Under the pieces are notes generated by a model. The model searched no databases, had not been told where the DNA came from, and saw only the letters and a list, made by a program, of their open reading frames with translations. A stretch of DNA of 64,000 nucleotides, taken from positions 496,001-560,000 of the forward strand of contig JABMLH010000003.1 of the NCBI GenBank assembly GCA_013205085.1. Reading direction: 5' to 3'. The position numbers and the translations under genes were made by a program. Shown piece after piece: positions 9,110 through 17,115 of the stretch; the first letter of the stretch is position 1, and each line of letters opens with the position of its first letter. The DNA comes from Microbacteriaceae bacterium VKM Ac-2854 (GTDB taxonomy: Bacteria; Actinomycetota; Actinomycetes; Actinomycetales; Microbacteriaceae).

Positions 9110-9664
9110 CTACGCGGCGAGCACGGCCTGCAGCTCGATCGTGATGGTGACCTTCTCGCCGATGAGCACGCCGCCGGTCTCGAGGGCCGCGTTGTAGGTC
9201 AGGCCGAAGTCGGTGCGGTCGATTGTGGTGGTCGCGACGAGTCCGGCCTTGTAGTTGCCGTACGGGTCGGTGCCGAAGCCACCGAACTCGAGCTCGAAGG
9301 TGACGGGCTTGGTGACGCCCTTGATGGTGAGCTCGCCGTCGACGAGGAAGTCGTCCTTGTTCGGGCGGATCGCGGAGGACGTGAAGTGGATCTGCGGGTA
9401 GGTCTCGGCCTCGAAGAAGTCGCCGGTGCGCAGGTGGCCGTCGCGGTTGGGCTCGTTGGTGTTGATGGAGGCGACCTCTGCGGTGGCCTCGACGCTCGAG
9501 TCGAGCGGGTTCTCGCCGGTCGTGAACGTGGCGGAGAAGGTCTCGAACTTGCCCTTGACCTTGGAGATCATCAGGTGGCGGACGCTGAAGGCGACCTCGG
9601 AGTGCGTGGGGTCGACGGTCCAGGTGCCGGCCTTGTAACCGGGGATGGTGAGCGTGTCGGTCAT
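9110..9664 (-). CDS. YceI family protein
   Basis: The 184-residue protein matches the YceI/lipocalin-like family: GTWTVDPTHSEVAFSVRHL, then EVASINTNEPNRDGHLRTGDFF and YPQIHFTS. This fold binds long hydrophobic molecules such as isoprenoids in a beta-barrel. No signal peptide is present, so the protein is probably cytoplasmic, as in many actinobacterial homologues. The start ATG at 9664 has a GAGGAG site seven bases upstream; an upstream in-frame start would include untranslated leader and the operator. A palindrome upstream suggests control by a dimeric repressor. Confidence 0.92.
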   Translation of the reverse strand: MTDTLTIPGYKAGTWTVDPTHSEVAFSVRHLMISKVKGKFETFSATFTTGENPLDSSVEATAEVASINTNEPNRDGHLRTGDFFEAETYPQIHFTSSAIRPNKDDFLVDGELTIKGVTKPVTFELEFGGFGTDPYGNYKAGLVATTTIDRTDFGLTYNAALETGGVLIGEKVTITIELQAVLAA

Positions 9665-9705
9665 GATTTCTCCTCGAGAGACGATGCGGCGACGGGCGTT
9701 CCGTC

Positions 9706-9727
9706 GATACATGCAAGCGTATGTATC
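9706..9727. promoter_or_regulatory. Inverted-repeat operator upstream of yceI
   Basis: GATACAT (9706-9712) and ATGTATC (9721-9727) form a perfect inverted repeat with an eight-base centre, 42 bases before the yceI start. On the minus strand TACATA inside it could be a -10 box, about 18 bases after TTGTCG, so a bound dimeric repressor such as a MarR protein would block the promoter. The regulator is not in this window. Confidence 0.5.
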
Positions 9728-9792
9728 CCGATCCTATTCCATGTAGCGACAACTATTTTTCCAGCGTTCACCGGAGGTCGCTGCGCGGCGTC

Positions 9793-11022
9793 TCAGGTGA
9801 GCGCGAGCGAGCGGCGAACGGTCAGCAGTTTCAGGGCCGCCGCGTCGATCCGAGCCGCATCGATCCGGCCCGATCGGACAGCCGTTGCGACCGCGTCCCG
9901 CATCACGGTCGGATCCGCGCCGATCGACGAAGGGTCGGCCGGCAGCACGTACAGCAGCAGCGTGCAGCCCGCCGCGAGGGCACGCACCGCGTTCTCCGCC
10001 GCATCCTGGTACTCCGGCAGACCGGTGTCCTGCAGCATCCGCATGTCGTCCGTGATCACGACTCCGTCGAACCCGAGCTCGTCGCGCAGGATGCGATGCC
10101 ACTCGGGCGACAGACTCGCCGGCGCAGCGTCCACCGCGGTGTACGCGAGGTGCCCCATCATCACGAACTCGGCACCGGCCCGGATTCCGCGCTCGAACGG
10201 TACGGCGTCGAAACCGCGCCACTGCTCGAGCGACTTCGCCGTCGCCGGCACGGAGGTGTGCGAATCGCCCGGAGCAGCGCCGTGCCCGGGGAAGTGCTTC
10301 AGCGTCGAGAGCACAACACCGCGCTCCGCGGTCACGGCGGCCGCCACGCGGTCGGCGGCGGCGAGCGGATCACGTCCGTAGGACCGGCTGTCGATGAACG
10401 AATCCGGGCCCGTCGAGACGTCGGCGACGACGCCGAAGTTCAGCGTGACACCGGCGTTCTTCACGACGGCCGCGCGTTCGGCGAAGGCCGCTGAGGTCGC
10501 CGCCGTGGGTTGCGCCTGCAGCGCATCGGCTCCCGCCGCCGTGTCCCAGGGCAACCTGGTGACGTCGCCGCCCTCCTCGTCGATGCCCAGCAGCAGCGGG
10601 AGTTCGGGATCGGGGCTCATCGCCGCCGTCTGCGCCGCCAGCTCGGCGGGCGAGTCGGGCACGTTGTCGCCCATCAGGATCAGTCCGCCGGCGCCGGTCG
10701 CCGCCGCGAACGCGTTCAGATCCGCCGCGTCCGTGCCGGGCCTATGCAGCAGGAACAGGCTCGCGACCTTCTGCTCCAGCGTCATCTGCGCCAGCCGCTG
10801 CCGCGCGAACGCGGCGACGGGGTCGGCCGGGGTGGGCGTGGGGGTCGACGCGGTCGTGGTCGGCGTCGTCGGCGTCGGCGTGCCGGCGACCGGAGTGGGC
10901 GACGGACCCGGCTTCGCCGGCCCGGCGCATCCGGTCAACCCCAGAGCGACGGCGCCCAGCAGCAGCACCCGCCGACGGAGGCCGGTCGGGCGGACGAGAG
11001 TTCGGGGGATGACGCTGCGCAT
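9793..11022 (-). CDS. GH3 beta-N-acetylhexosaminidase-like lipoprotein
   Basis: The 409-residue protein begins with a lipoprotein signal ending LGLTGC. A Thr/Pro-rich linker and a glycoside hydrolase family 3 domain follow. Family landmarks are GLILMGDN, GIDEEGGDVTRLP, the KHFPGHG loop with the acid/base His, and VVITDDM holding the nucleophile Asp, as in NagZ-type enzymes. It probably trims N-acetylglucosaminyl residues from peptidoglycan or other glycans at the cell surface. The lipoprotein location differs from the cytoplasmic Gram-negative NagZ but is usual in actinobacteria and Firmicutes. It is monocistronic and convergent with nothing; the 3' end abuts the yceI promoter region. Confidence 0.9.
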   Translation of the reverse strand: MRSVIPRTLVRPTGLRRRVLLLGAVALGLTGCAGPAKPGPSPTPVAGTPTPTTPTTTASTPTPTPADPVAAFARQRLAQMTLEQKVASLFLLHRPGTDAADLNAFAAATGAGGLILMGDNVPDSPAELAAQTAAMSPDPELPLLLGIDEEGGDVTRLPWDTAAGADALQAQPTAATSAAFAERAAVVKNAGVTLNFGVVADVSTGPDSFIDSRSYGRDPLAAADRVAAAVTAERGVVLSTLKHFPGHGAAPGDSHTSVPATAKSLEQWRGFDAVPFERGIRAGAEFVMMGHLAYTAVDAAPASLSPEWHRILRDELGFDGVVITDDMRMLQDTGLPEYQDAAENAVRALAAGCTLLLYVLPADPSSIGADPTVMRDAVATAVRSGRIDAARIDAAALKLLTVRRSLALT

Positions 11023-11117
11023 GAACCTGCGCCACCTTACGCGCCGACGCCGCCGAGCGACACAACGGTTGTCGAATGTTCGCCTCGGCGTGGCCTGGAC
11101 GGCTCCCGCACCCTCCG

Positions 11118-11255
11118 CGGAAATGCAGGGTCAGGACGGAAATACAGGGTCAGGACGGAAATGCAGGGTCAGGACGGAAATACAAGGTCAGGACGGGAAT
11201 GAGGCCCGAACAAGCGGATGAGAGCGCGATCTTCGCCGCTCACCCTGCATTTCCG
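11118..11255. repeat. Composite repeat element, family C copy 1
   Basis: Four 19-base units of the type CGGAAATGCAGGGTCAGGA start at 11118, 11137, 11156 and 11175, alternating TGCA and TACA. A 62-base tail (11194-11255) starts with a degenerate unit and ends ACCCTGCATTTCCG, the exact reverse complement of the unit start. The tail overlaps the last codons and stop of the MFS gene. A second copy with the same 62-base tail length lies at 43464-43563. Confidence 0.9.
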
Positions 11256-12622
11256 ACGGAGCGCTTCGGGTTCCGGATGCCCCACAGCGACACCAGCCCG
11301 CCCGCGAACAGCAGGACCGCTGTCGCCGTGACGCCGCGCGCGAAACCGTTGTAGTCGAGCGAATCCCCCACGATCAGGCTGGTTGCGGCGATCGCCACCA
11401 GTCCGGCGATGCGCGAGATGGCGTTGTTCACCGCGGACGCGATGCCGCTGCGCTCGCTGTCGATCGAGCCGAGGATCGCCGAGGTGAGCGGCGCCACGGT
11501 GACGGCGAGACCGATGCCGAACACGATGATCCCCGGCAGCAGCTGCGTCCAGTAGTCCGCGGGATCCCGCACGGTGAGCATCAGCACGAAGCCGACGCCG
11601 GCGACGAGGGGGCCGACGCCCATAAAGAGTCTCGGCCCGAATCGAGCCGAGAGGCCGCCGGCGTACTGCGAGAGCAGCAGCATCACCAGGGTCGGCGGCA
11701 GGGTCGCCAAGCCGGCCTGCGTCGCGGTGAATCCCACCGTCTGCTGCAGGAACAGGCCGATCGAGAAGAAGCCGAACGAGAGCGCTCCGTAGATCAGCGC
11801 CGTCGCGATGTTGCCGACCCAGAAGTTCCGCACCGCGAACAGCGACAGCGGCATCATCGGATGCGGGGTGCGCCGCTCCCACCAGAGGAAGGCGGCGAGC
11901 GAGACCAGCCCGCCGATCAGCGTCGTGAGCACGATCGGATCACCGAAGCCCAGCCGTGACTGCTCGATCAGCGCGAAGACCGGGCCGCCCAGCCCGATCA
12001 CGCCCAGCGCCGCGCCGATCCAGTCGATCGGCACCTGCTCGCCGCGGTGATCGTGCCCGAGCCGGATCAGCAGCACGATCGTCACCACGATCGGCAGCAC
12101 ATTGATCGCGAACACGTACCGCCAGGAGCCCGCATCGACCAGGACACCACCGAGAACCGGCCCGACGATCATCGCGGTGCCGGTCCATGCTGTCCACGCC
12201 CCGATGGTCTTCGCCTGCAGCGGCCCGCGGATGGTGCCGATGATCAACGAGAGCGAACTCGGAACCAGGATCGCACCGGTGGCGCCCTGCAGCATCCGTG
12301 CGACGATCAGCACTTCTGCGGTCGGCGCCACGGCGCAGAGCAGGGACGTGACGCCGAAACCGATCAGGCCGATCATCATGCTCCTGGCGCGGCCCATCCG
12401 ATCCGAGAGTGATCCGGCGAGCAGCATCAGCGCGCCGAGCGTGATCAGGTAGGCGTCGACCACCCACTGCTGCACGGCGAGGCCTCCGCCGAGTTCTCGG
12501 GTGATCGCCGGCAGTGCGACGTTCACGACGGTGCCGTCGAGGAACGCGACGAACGACGCGAGCACCGCGATGACGAGAACGAGGCGGGTCTGCGCCGACG
12601 GTTGGGTATCGGTATCGGCCAT
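11240..12622 (-). CDS. MFS transporter, DHA2-type drug efflux family
   Basis: The 460-residue protein is strongly hydrophobic with about 14 predicted membrane segments. Family features are FLDGTVVNVALPAI in the first segment, WVVDAYLITLGALMLLAGSLSDRMGR covering the MFS motif A loop in two parts, and GAWTAWTGTAMIVGPVLGG as the antiporter motif C region. It should export a drug or small hydrophobic compound by proton antiport. The ATG at 12622 has GAGAGG upstream and gives MADTDTQPSAQT; longer antisense extension over the penicillin-binding gene is spurious. The final residues RSVGNAG and the stop are encoded inside repeat element C, so the C-terminus may have been reset by the repeat. Confidence 0.92.
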   Translation of the reverse strand: MADTDTQPSAQTRLVLVIAVLASFVAFLDGTVVNVALPAITRELGGGLAVQQWVVDAYLITLGALMLLAGSLSDRMGRARSMMIGLIGFGVTSLLCAVAPTAEVLIVARMLQGATGAILVPSSLSLIIGTIRGPLQAKTIGAWTAWTGTAMIVGPVLGGVLVDAGSWRYVFAINVLPIVVTIVLLIRLGHDHRGEQVPIDWIGAALGVIGLGGPVFALIEQSRLGFGDPIVLTTLIGGLVSLAAFLWWERRTPHPMMPLSLFAVRNFWVGNIATALIYGALSFGFFSIGLFLQQTVGFTATQAGLATLPPTLVMLLLSQYAGGLSARFGPRLFMGVGPLVAGVGFVLMLTVRDPADYWTQLLPGIIVFGIGLAVTVAPLTSAILGSIDSERSGIASAVNNAISRIAGLVAIAATSLIVGDSLDYNGFARGVTATAVLLFAGGLVSLWGIRNPKRSVGNAG

Positions 12623-12657
12623 GAACGACACCCTCTCACCTTCAGCGGGCGTACGGG

Positions 12658-12791
12658 GCGGGCGCGCCCGACGCGCGCCCTTCCAGATCGGATGAGCCCG
12701 CGGGGCGGGCGCGCCCGACGCGTGCCCTCCAGATCGGATGAGACCGCAAAGCGGGCGCGCCCGACGCGTTGTCTCCAGATCGGATGAGCAC
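12658..12791. repeat. Three tandem ~47-bp GC-rich units
   Basis: GCGGGCGCGCCCGACGCG starts at 12658, 12705 and 12751 (periods 47 and 46), each time followed by a CCAGATCGGATGAG segment about 30 bases later. Each unit contains the self-complementary GGGCGCGCCC. A partial CAGATC repeat follows. The array fills the divergent gap between the efflux pump and the penicillin-binding protein gene. Confidence 0.85.
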
Positions 12792-12826
12792 GCCAGATCC
12801 CAGATCGGTGGCTTACCCTCGTAGCC

Positions 12827-15262
12827 ATGTCTGCGCACAACCCGCCGGCGGGCGGAAAGCTCGCCCGCGTCTTGAGTTTCGTCGGCGTCAGCCTCGCCGG
12901 CGGCCTGCTGATCACCGTCGGGGTCACTCCCGCCCTCGCCGCCACCGGCCTGGCGGACAACAACCCGATCGGCATCTTCGAGACAGTTCCAGAATTCCTC
13001 GACCTCGGTCAACTGGCGCAGAAGACCGAGATCTATGCGAAGAACTCCGACGGATCCGACAAGCTGCTCGCCTCCTTCTACGCCCAGAACCGCGAGGAGG
13101 TGGCGTGGGACGACGTCTCCGACTACGCGAAGAACGCGGCTATCGACACCGAGGATCCGCGCTTCTACGAGCACGGCGGCGTCGACCTCCAGGGCACGAT
13201 CCGCGCGGTGGTCTCGAACCTCTTCGGCAACGATCTGCAGGGCGGATCCTCCATCACCCAGCAGTACGTGAAGAACGTGCTGATCCAGAAGGCGGAGTCG
13301 CTGACCGACCCCGACGAGATGCAGGCGGCGTACGACGAGGCGACGGCGACCACTCCCGAGCGCAAGCTCAAGGAGATGAAGCTCGCGATCGATCTCGAGA
13401 AGAAGTACAGCAAGCAGGACATCCTGCTCGGCTACCTCAACATCGCCGGATTCGGCGGCCAGGTCTATGGCATCCAGGCCGCGTCCGAGTACTACTACGG
13501 CGTCAGCGCCAAAGACCTGAGCCTCGCGCAGGCGGCCAGCCTGATCGCCACGGTCAACAACCCGAACAACCTGCGCATCGACGATCCGGAGAACATCCCG
13601 GCGAACAAGGAGCGGCGCGACTACGTGCTGAGTCAGATGCTGAAAGAGGGCAGCATCGCCCAAGCGGACTACGACGCCGCCGTGGCGGAGGAGGTCACGC
13701 CGAACATCCAACCCGTCAGTACCGGATGCAAGACCGCCGGCGACGCCGCCTACTTCTGCAACTACGTGACCTGGGTCATCCGCAACGACGATGCCTTCGG
13801 CGCCGACAGCGACACCCGCTGGGCCAACTTCCAGCGCGGTGGCTACAAGATCTACACCTCGCTCGACCTCGACGTTCAGGCCGCGGCCGCCGGCGCGACG
13901 AACCTCTGGATCCCCAAGACTCCCGTCGACGACGTGAACATCGGTTCCGCATCCGTCTCGATGCAGGTCGGCACCGGCCGCATCCTCGCCATGGTGCAGA
14001 GCAAGGACTACACCGACGGCGACGACGTCGGCGACAACTTCACCTCGATCAACTACAACACCGACCACGCCTACGGCGGCTCGAACGGCTTCCAGGTCGG
14101 TTCGACCTACAAGGTGTTCACGCTCGCACAGTGGTTGGCGAACGGTCACACCATCTACGAAACCGTGAACGGGAATCCGCGCACCTTCGACGACGGCTTC
14201 CCCGCCAACTGCGAGCCCGGCGGGGTCGACGAGACCCCGTACAAGGTCAACAACGACTCGGGTGAGTCCGGCCGCTGGAGCGTGCTGAACGGCACGATCG
14301 ACTCGGTGAACACCGTCTTCGTCGCGATGGCGGAGCAGCTGGACCTCTGCAAGATCCGCGACCAGGCGACGGCCTTCGGCGTGCATCGCGCCGACGGCGG
14401 GCAGCTGCAGGCGATCCCCTCGGCGATCCTCGGCTCGGCCGACGAGATCGCGCCGCTGTCGATGGCCACGGCGTTCGCCGGCCTCGCGAACCAGGGCAAA
14501 GCGTGCACCGCGATCGCGATCGACAGCATCACGGATGCGACCGGCGCGGCCGTCGCGCCGCCGGTGTCCACCTGCAATCAGGCGCTCACTCCCGAACTGA
14601 CCGCCGTCGAGACCTACGCCCTGCAGGATGTGATCACGGAGGGTTCGGCGGCCCGCTCGAACCCCGACAACGGTATCGAGCACATCGGCAAGACCGGCAC
14701 CACGGATGACGCCGTGCACACCTGGATGGACGGCGCGAGCACGAAGGTCGCCACCGTCGTCTGGGTGGGCAACATCACCGGCGACGCCTCGATGCGTCAG
14801 ACCTACGTGCCGGACAACGAGGACGGCGGCACGATCCAGGCGGCGGTCCTGCGGCACGAGATCTGGCGATCGATCATGACGGTGGCCGATGGGAAGTTCG
14901 GTGGTGACGACTTCCCGACGCCGGACAACGCGCTCCTTCGCGGCCGCACGGTGACGGTGCCCGACGTCAGCGGCGCAGACCCGGACGACGCGACGGACAC
15001 TCTGGAGAACCTCGGCTTCGACGTCACCATCGGTGCAACAGTCGATTCTGCTCAACCCTCCGGCACCGTCGCCGGCACCGACCCGGCAGCTGGTACCGCG
15101 ATCGCGAGCGGCTCGGAGATCACGATCCTGGTGAGCAACGGCGCCCAGGTCCCGGCGACCACAGCGCCGACCGCCACGCCGGAGCCGACGCCGTCGTCGA
15201 CGCCCACCGCGACCCCGACGCCGTCGACCACGCCGGCTCAGGAGGAGGACACCACCGGCTGA
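12827..15262 (+). CDS. Class A penicillin-binding protein (transglycosylase/transpeptidase) with PASTA domain
   Basis: The 811-residue protein has one N-terminal membrane anchor (about residues 12-37), a GT51 glycosyltransferase domain and a transpeptidase domain. It also has one PASTA repeat (TVPDVSGADPDDATDTLENL) and a Pro/Thr-rich tail. The GT51 catalytic Glu is E109 in EDPRFYEH, and GGSSITQQYVKN follows. Transpeptidase motifs are S426-T-Y-K429, S493-V-N495 and K622-T-G624, so both activities appear intact. It polymerises and crosslinks peptidoglycan outside the membrane. A TACCCT box seven bases before the ATG suggests a leaderless transcript. It resembles actinobacterial PonA-type enzymes. 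Confidence 0.94.
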   Translation: MSAHNPPAGGKLARVLSFVGVSLAGGLLITVGVTPALAATGLADNNPIGIFETVPEFLDLGQLAQKTEIYAKNSDGSDKLLASFYAQNREEVAWDDVSDYAKNAAIDTEDPRFYEHGGVDLQGTIRAVVSNLFGNDLQGGSSITQQYVKNVLIQKAESLTDPDEMQAAYDEATATTPERKLKEMKLAIDLEKKYSKQDILLGYLNIAGFGGQVYGIQAASEYYYGVSAKDLSLAQAASLIATVNNPNNLRIDDPENIPANKERRDYVLSQMLKEGSIAQADYDAAVAEEVTPNIQPVSTGCKTAGDAAYFCNYVTWVIRNDDAFGADSDTRWANFQRGGYKIYTSLDLDVQAAAAGATNLWIPKTPVDDVNIGSASVSMQVGTGRILAMVQSKDYTDGDDVGDNFTSINYNTDHAYGGSNGFQVGSTYKVFTLAQWLANGHTIYETVNGNPRTFDDGFPANCEPGGVDETPYKVNNDSGESGRWSVLNGTIDSVNTVFVAMAEQLDLCKIRDQATAFGVHRADGGQLQAIPSAILGSADEIAPLSMATAFAGLANQGKACTAIAIDSITDATGAAVAPPVSTCNQALTPELTAVETYALQDVITEGSAARSNPDNGIEHIGKTGTTDDAVHTWMDGASTKVATVVWVGNITGDASMRQTYVPDNEDGGTIQAAVLRHEIWRSIMTVADGKFGGDDFPTPDNALLRGRTVTVPDVSGADPDDATDTLENLGFDVTIGATVDSAQPSGTVAGTDPAAGTAIASGSEITILVSNGAQVPATTAPTATPEPTPSSTPTATPTPSTTPAQEEDTTG

Positions 15263-15301
15263 GTCGGTGCCCGCCCCGATGTCGGTGTCGGTGGTGCTGC
15301 G

Positions 15302-15307
15302 TAGGGT
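15302..15307 (+). promoter_or_regulatory. -10 box TAGGGT for a leaderless transcript
   Basis: TAGGGT is followed by GAGGCC and the ATG of the endonuclease gene, a six-base gap. Confidence 0.55.
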
Positions 15308-15313
15308 GAGGCC

Positions 15314-16135
15314 ATGAGCGAATCCGGATTCTCGACCAGCTTCTTGGCCGCCCCCGTCGTGCCGCCGACGCCGCCCGTCTCGCGGGCGGTGCGTCGACTC
15401 GACTACACCCACTTCACGGTGTGGCTCGATCCCGAACGCCGCTTGGCGCTGAGTACCGGGGTCAACATCGACGGATCGGCCTTGCTCGACCTCGGTCGCG
15501 GCGACGACTGGCACCTGGATGCTCGCATCCCCGAGTCCGAGCAGACGGGCCCGGCGGTGTACGCCCGCAACGACCTCGACCGCGGCCACCTGGTGCGCCG
15601 CCGCGACCCGGTGTGGGGTGAACGCGCCATCGCACAGGCCGCGAACGTGGACTCGTTCTGCTACACCAACGCCGCCCCGCAGGCGAGCGGATTCAACCAG
15701 TCCAAGGAACTCTGGCTCGGCGTCGAGACCCTTGTCTTCGACTTCGCCGATGTGCACGACGCCAAGCTCTCCGTGTTCACCGGCCCCGTGCTCGCCGCCG
15801 ACGATCCGATCTACCGCGGCGTCGGCATCCCCCGGCACTTCTGGAAGATCGCGGTGTGGTCACCCGATGGCGCGAGCCTCGCGTCCAGCGCCTACGTGCT
15901 CGACCAGAGCGCCCTGATCGAACCGTTCGAGCGCGACGAGGGTGTGCTGCCCGATCTGGGCGCCTTCCGCACCTTCCAGGTGGCGGTGGCCGAGGTGGGC
16001 GCACTCACGGGCCTCGACGTCGCCGCGCTGGCCGACGTGGATCGCTTCGCTCCCGGTGTCACGGCCCGTGGTGAGAGTCCGTGGCGCGAACTCGCCGGGC
16101 CGGAGGATGTTCTGCGCGGTATCCGGGGCGACTGA
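15314..16135 (+). CDS. DNA/RNA non-specific endonuclease (NUC1/Serratia nuclease family)
   Basis: The 273-residue protein contains the NUC1 active-site motif DRGH at residues 89-92 (catalytic His92). The metal-binding Asn lies in a FNQSKELWLGVE segment, and the family core VFTGPVL and HFWKIAVW is present. It should cleave DNA and RNA with Mg2+. No signal peptide is visible, so it is either cytoplasmic or exported by an unknown route, unlike secreted Serratia nuclease; the substrate in vivo is unclear. No adjacent immunity gene is evident. It precedes the PabC-like gene by 24 bases and may share its transcript. Confidence 0.9.
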   Translation: MSESGFSTSFLAAPVVPPTPPVSRAVRRLDYTHFTVWLDPERRLALSTGVNIDGSALLDLGRGDDWHLDARIPESEQTGPAVYARNDLDRGHLVRRRDPVWGERAIAQAANVDSFCYTNAAPQASGFNQSKELWLGVETLVFDFADVHDAKLSVFTGPVLAADDPIYRGVGIPRHFWKIAVWSPDGASLASSAYVLDQSALIEPFERDEGVLPDLGAFRTFQVAVAEVGALTGLDVAALADVDRFAPGVTARGESPWRELAGPEDVLRGIRGD

Positions 16136-16159
16136 ACGGAGTCGGCGGGAGAATGGCAC

Positions 16160-17014
16160 ATGGTCTCCCCCACCCTCGTTCTGCTGGACGCCGCGTCCGG
16201 CCGGCCTCATCTGGCCGATCCTGCTGATCCAGTCGTTCTCGCCGATGAGATCGGCTACCTCCGCGGCGACGGAGTCTTCGAGACGGTGTCGGTGATCGAA
16301 GGAACGCCGCGCGGAGTCGAGGAGCACCTCGCGCGTCTGCGGGCATCGGCGGCGGCGATCTCGCTGCCGATCCCTCGGGCTTCGGCCTGGCTGGACGCGA
16401 TCGCTGCGGCGATCGAGGCCCACACTCCACTCGCCGAGCTCACGGTGCGGCTGGTCGCGGCCTACGGCGCCCCAGGCTCCGCAACCCGCAACCTCGTGCG
16501 CGTCGAACCGACGGCCGACAACCGCCATCTGCGGTCGGTGGGGCTCTCGGTGGTCGTGCTCGATCGAGGCTACGCGCGCGGGGCGACCGATGCGGCGCCG
16601 TGGCTTCTGGCCGGGGTGAAGTCCACCTCGGGAGCGGTCACCCGGGCGGCCCTGCGGGAGGCGAAGCGTCGCGATGCCGACGACGTGATCTGGCGCACGG
16701 CGGACGGCTGGCTGCTCGAGGGCGCGACGTCATCGCTGGTGGTGCTGTCCGATGGCGTCCTGCGCACTCCGAGCGGTGACGGCGGGATTCTCGACGGCAC
16801 AACGGTCACCCGCGTGCTGGACATCGCCCAGAAGCACGGCCACGGAGCGGAGCGGAGTTGGCTGCGCGCTGATGCGTTGGCCGACGCCGATGCGGCTTGG
16901 CTCGTCTCGAGCACGCGCCGCGCGATTCCCATCCGACACGTCGACGGGGTAGCTCTGCCGATCGACCACGAGCTGAACGAAGCGTTCGAGACGGGGTTGC
17001 TGGCGATGGAGTAA
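16160..17014 (+). CDS. pabC: Aminotransferase class IV, probable 4-amino-4-deoxychorismate lyase
   Basis: The 284-residue PLP enzyme is of fold type IV. The PLP lysine is K154 in AGVKSTSGAV, preceded by the arginine-containing strand, and later landmarks are LLEGATSSLVVL and TVTRVLDIA. The N-terminal GYLRGDGVFETV is typical of the group. The likely reaction is release of pyruvate from aminodeoxychorismate to give p-aminobenzoate for folate synthesis. D-amino-acid or branched-chain aminotransferases share the fold, so the assignment is probable rather than certain. No pabA/pabB is in the window. Confidence 0.8.
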   Translation: MVSPTLVLLDAASGRPHLADPADPVVLADEIGYLRGDGVFETVSVIEGTPRGVEEHLARLRASAAAISLPIPRASAWLDAIAAAIEAHTPLAELTVRLVAAYGAPGSATRNLVRVEPTADNRHLRSVGLSVVVLDRGYARGATDAAPWLLAGVKSTSGAVTRAALREAKRRDADDVIWRTADGWLLEGATSSLVVLSDGVLRTPSGDGGILDGTTVTRVLDIAQKHGHGAERSWLRADALADADAAWLVSSTRRAIPIRHVDGVALPIDHELNEAFETGLLAME

Positions 17015-17115
17015 TGGTCGTCTGCGAACTCGTGTCGCTTAGGCGTTCTAATCTTGGCGCGTATCGCTCGCTTTGAACCTTGCTCGACTCGAAGATAGAT
17101 GCGAGCATTGTTCGT

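Noticed and set aside
11240-15838. One very long minus-strand open frame of over 1500 codons
   Set aside because: It is a GC-driven antisense frame across the penicillin-binding gene fused to the real efflux gene. Only 11240-12622 has transporter features; the rest is low-complexity Arg/Val/Gly-rich sequence.
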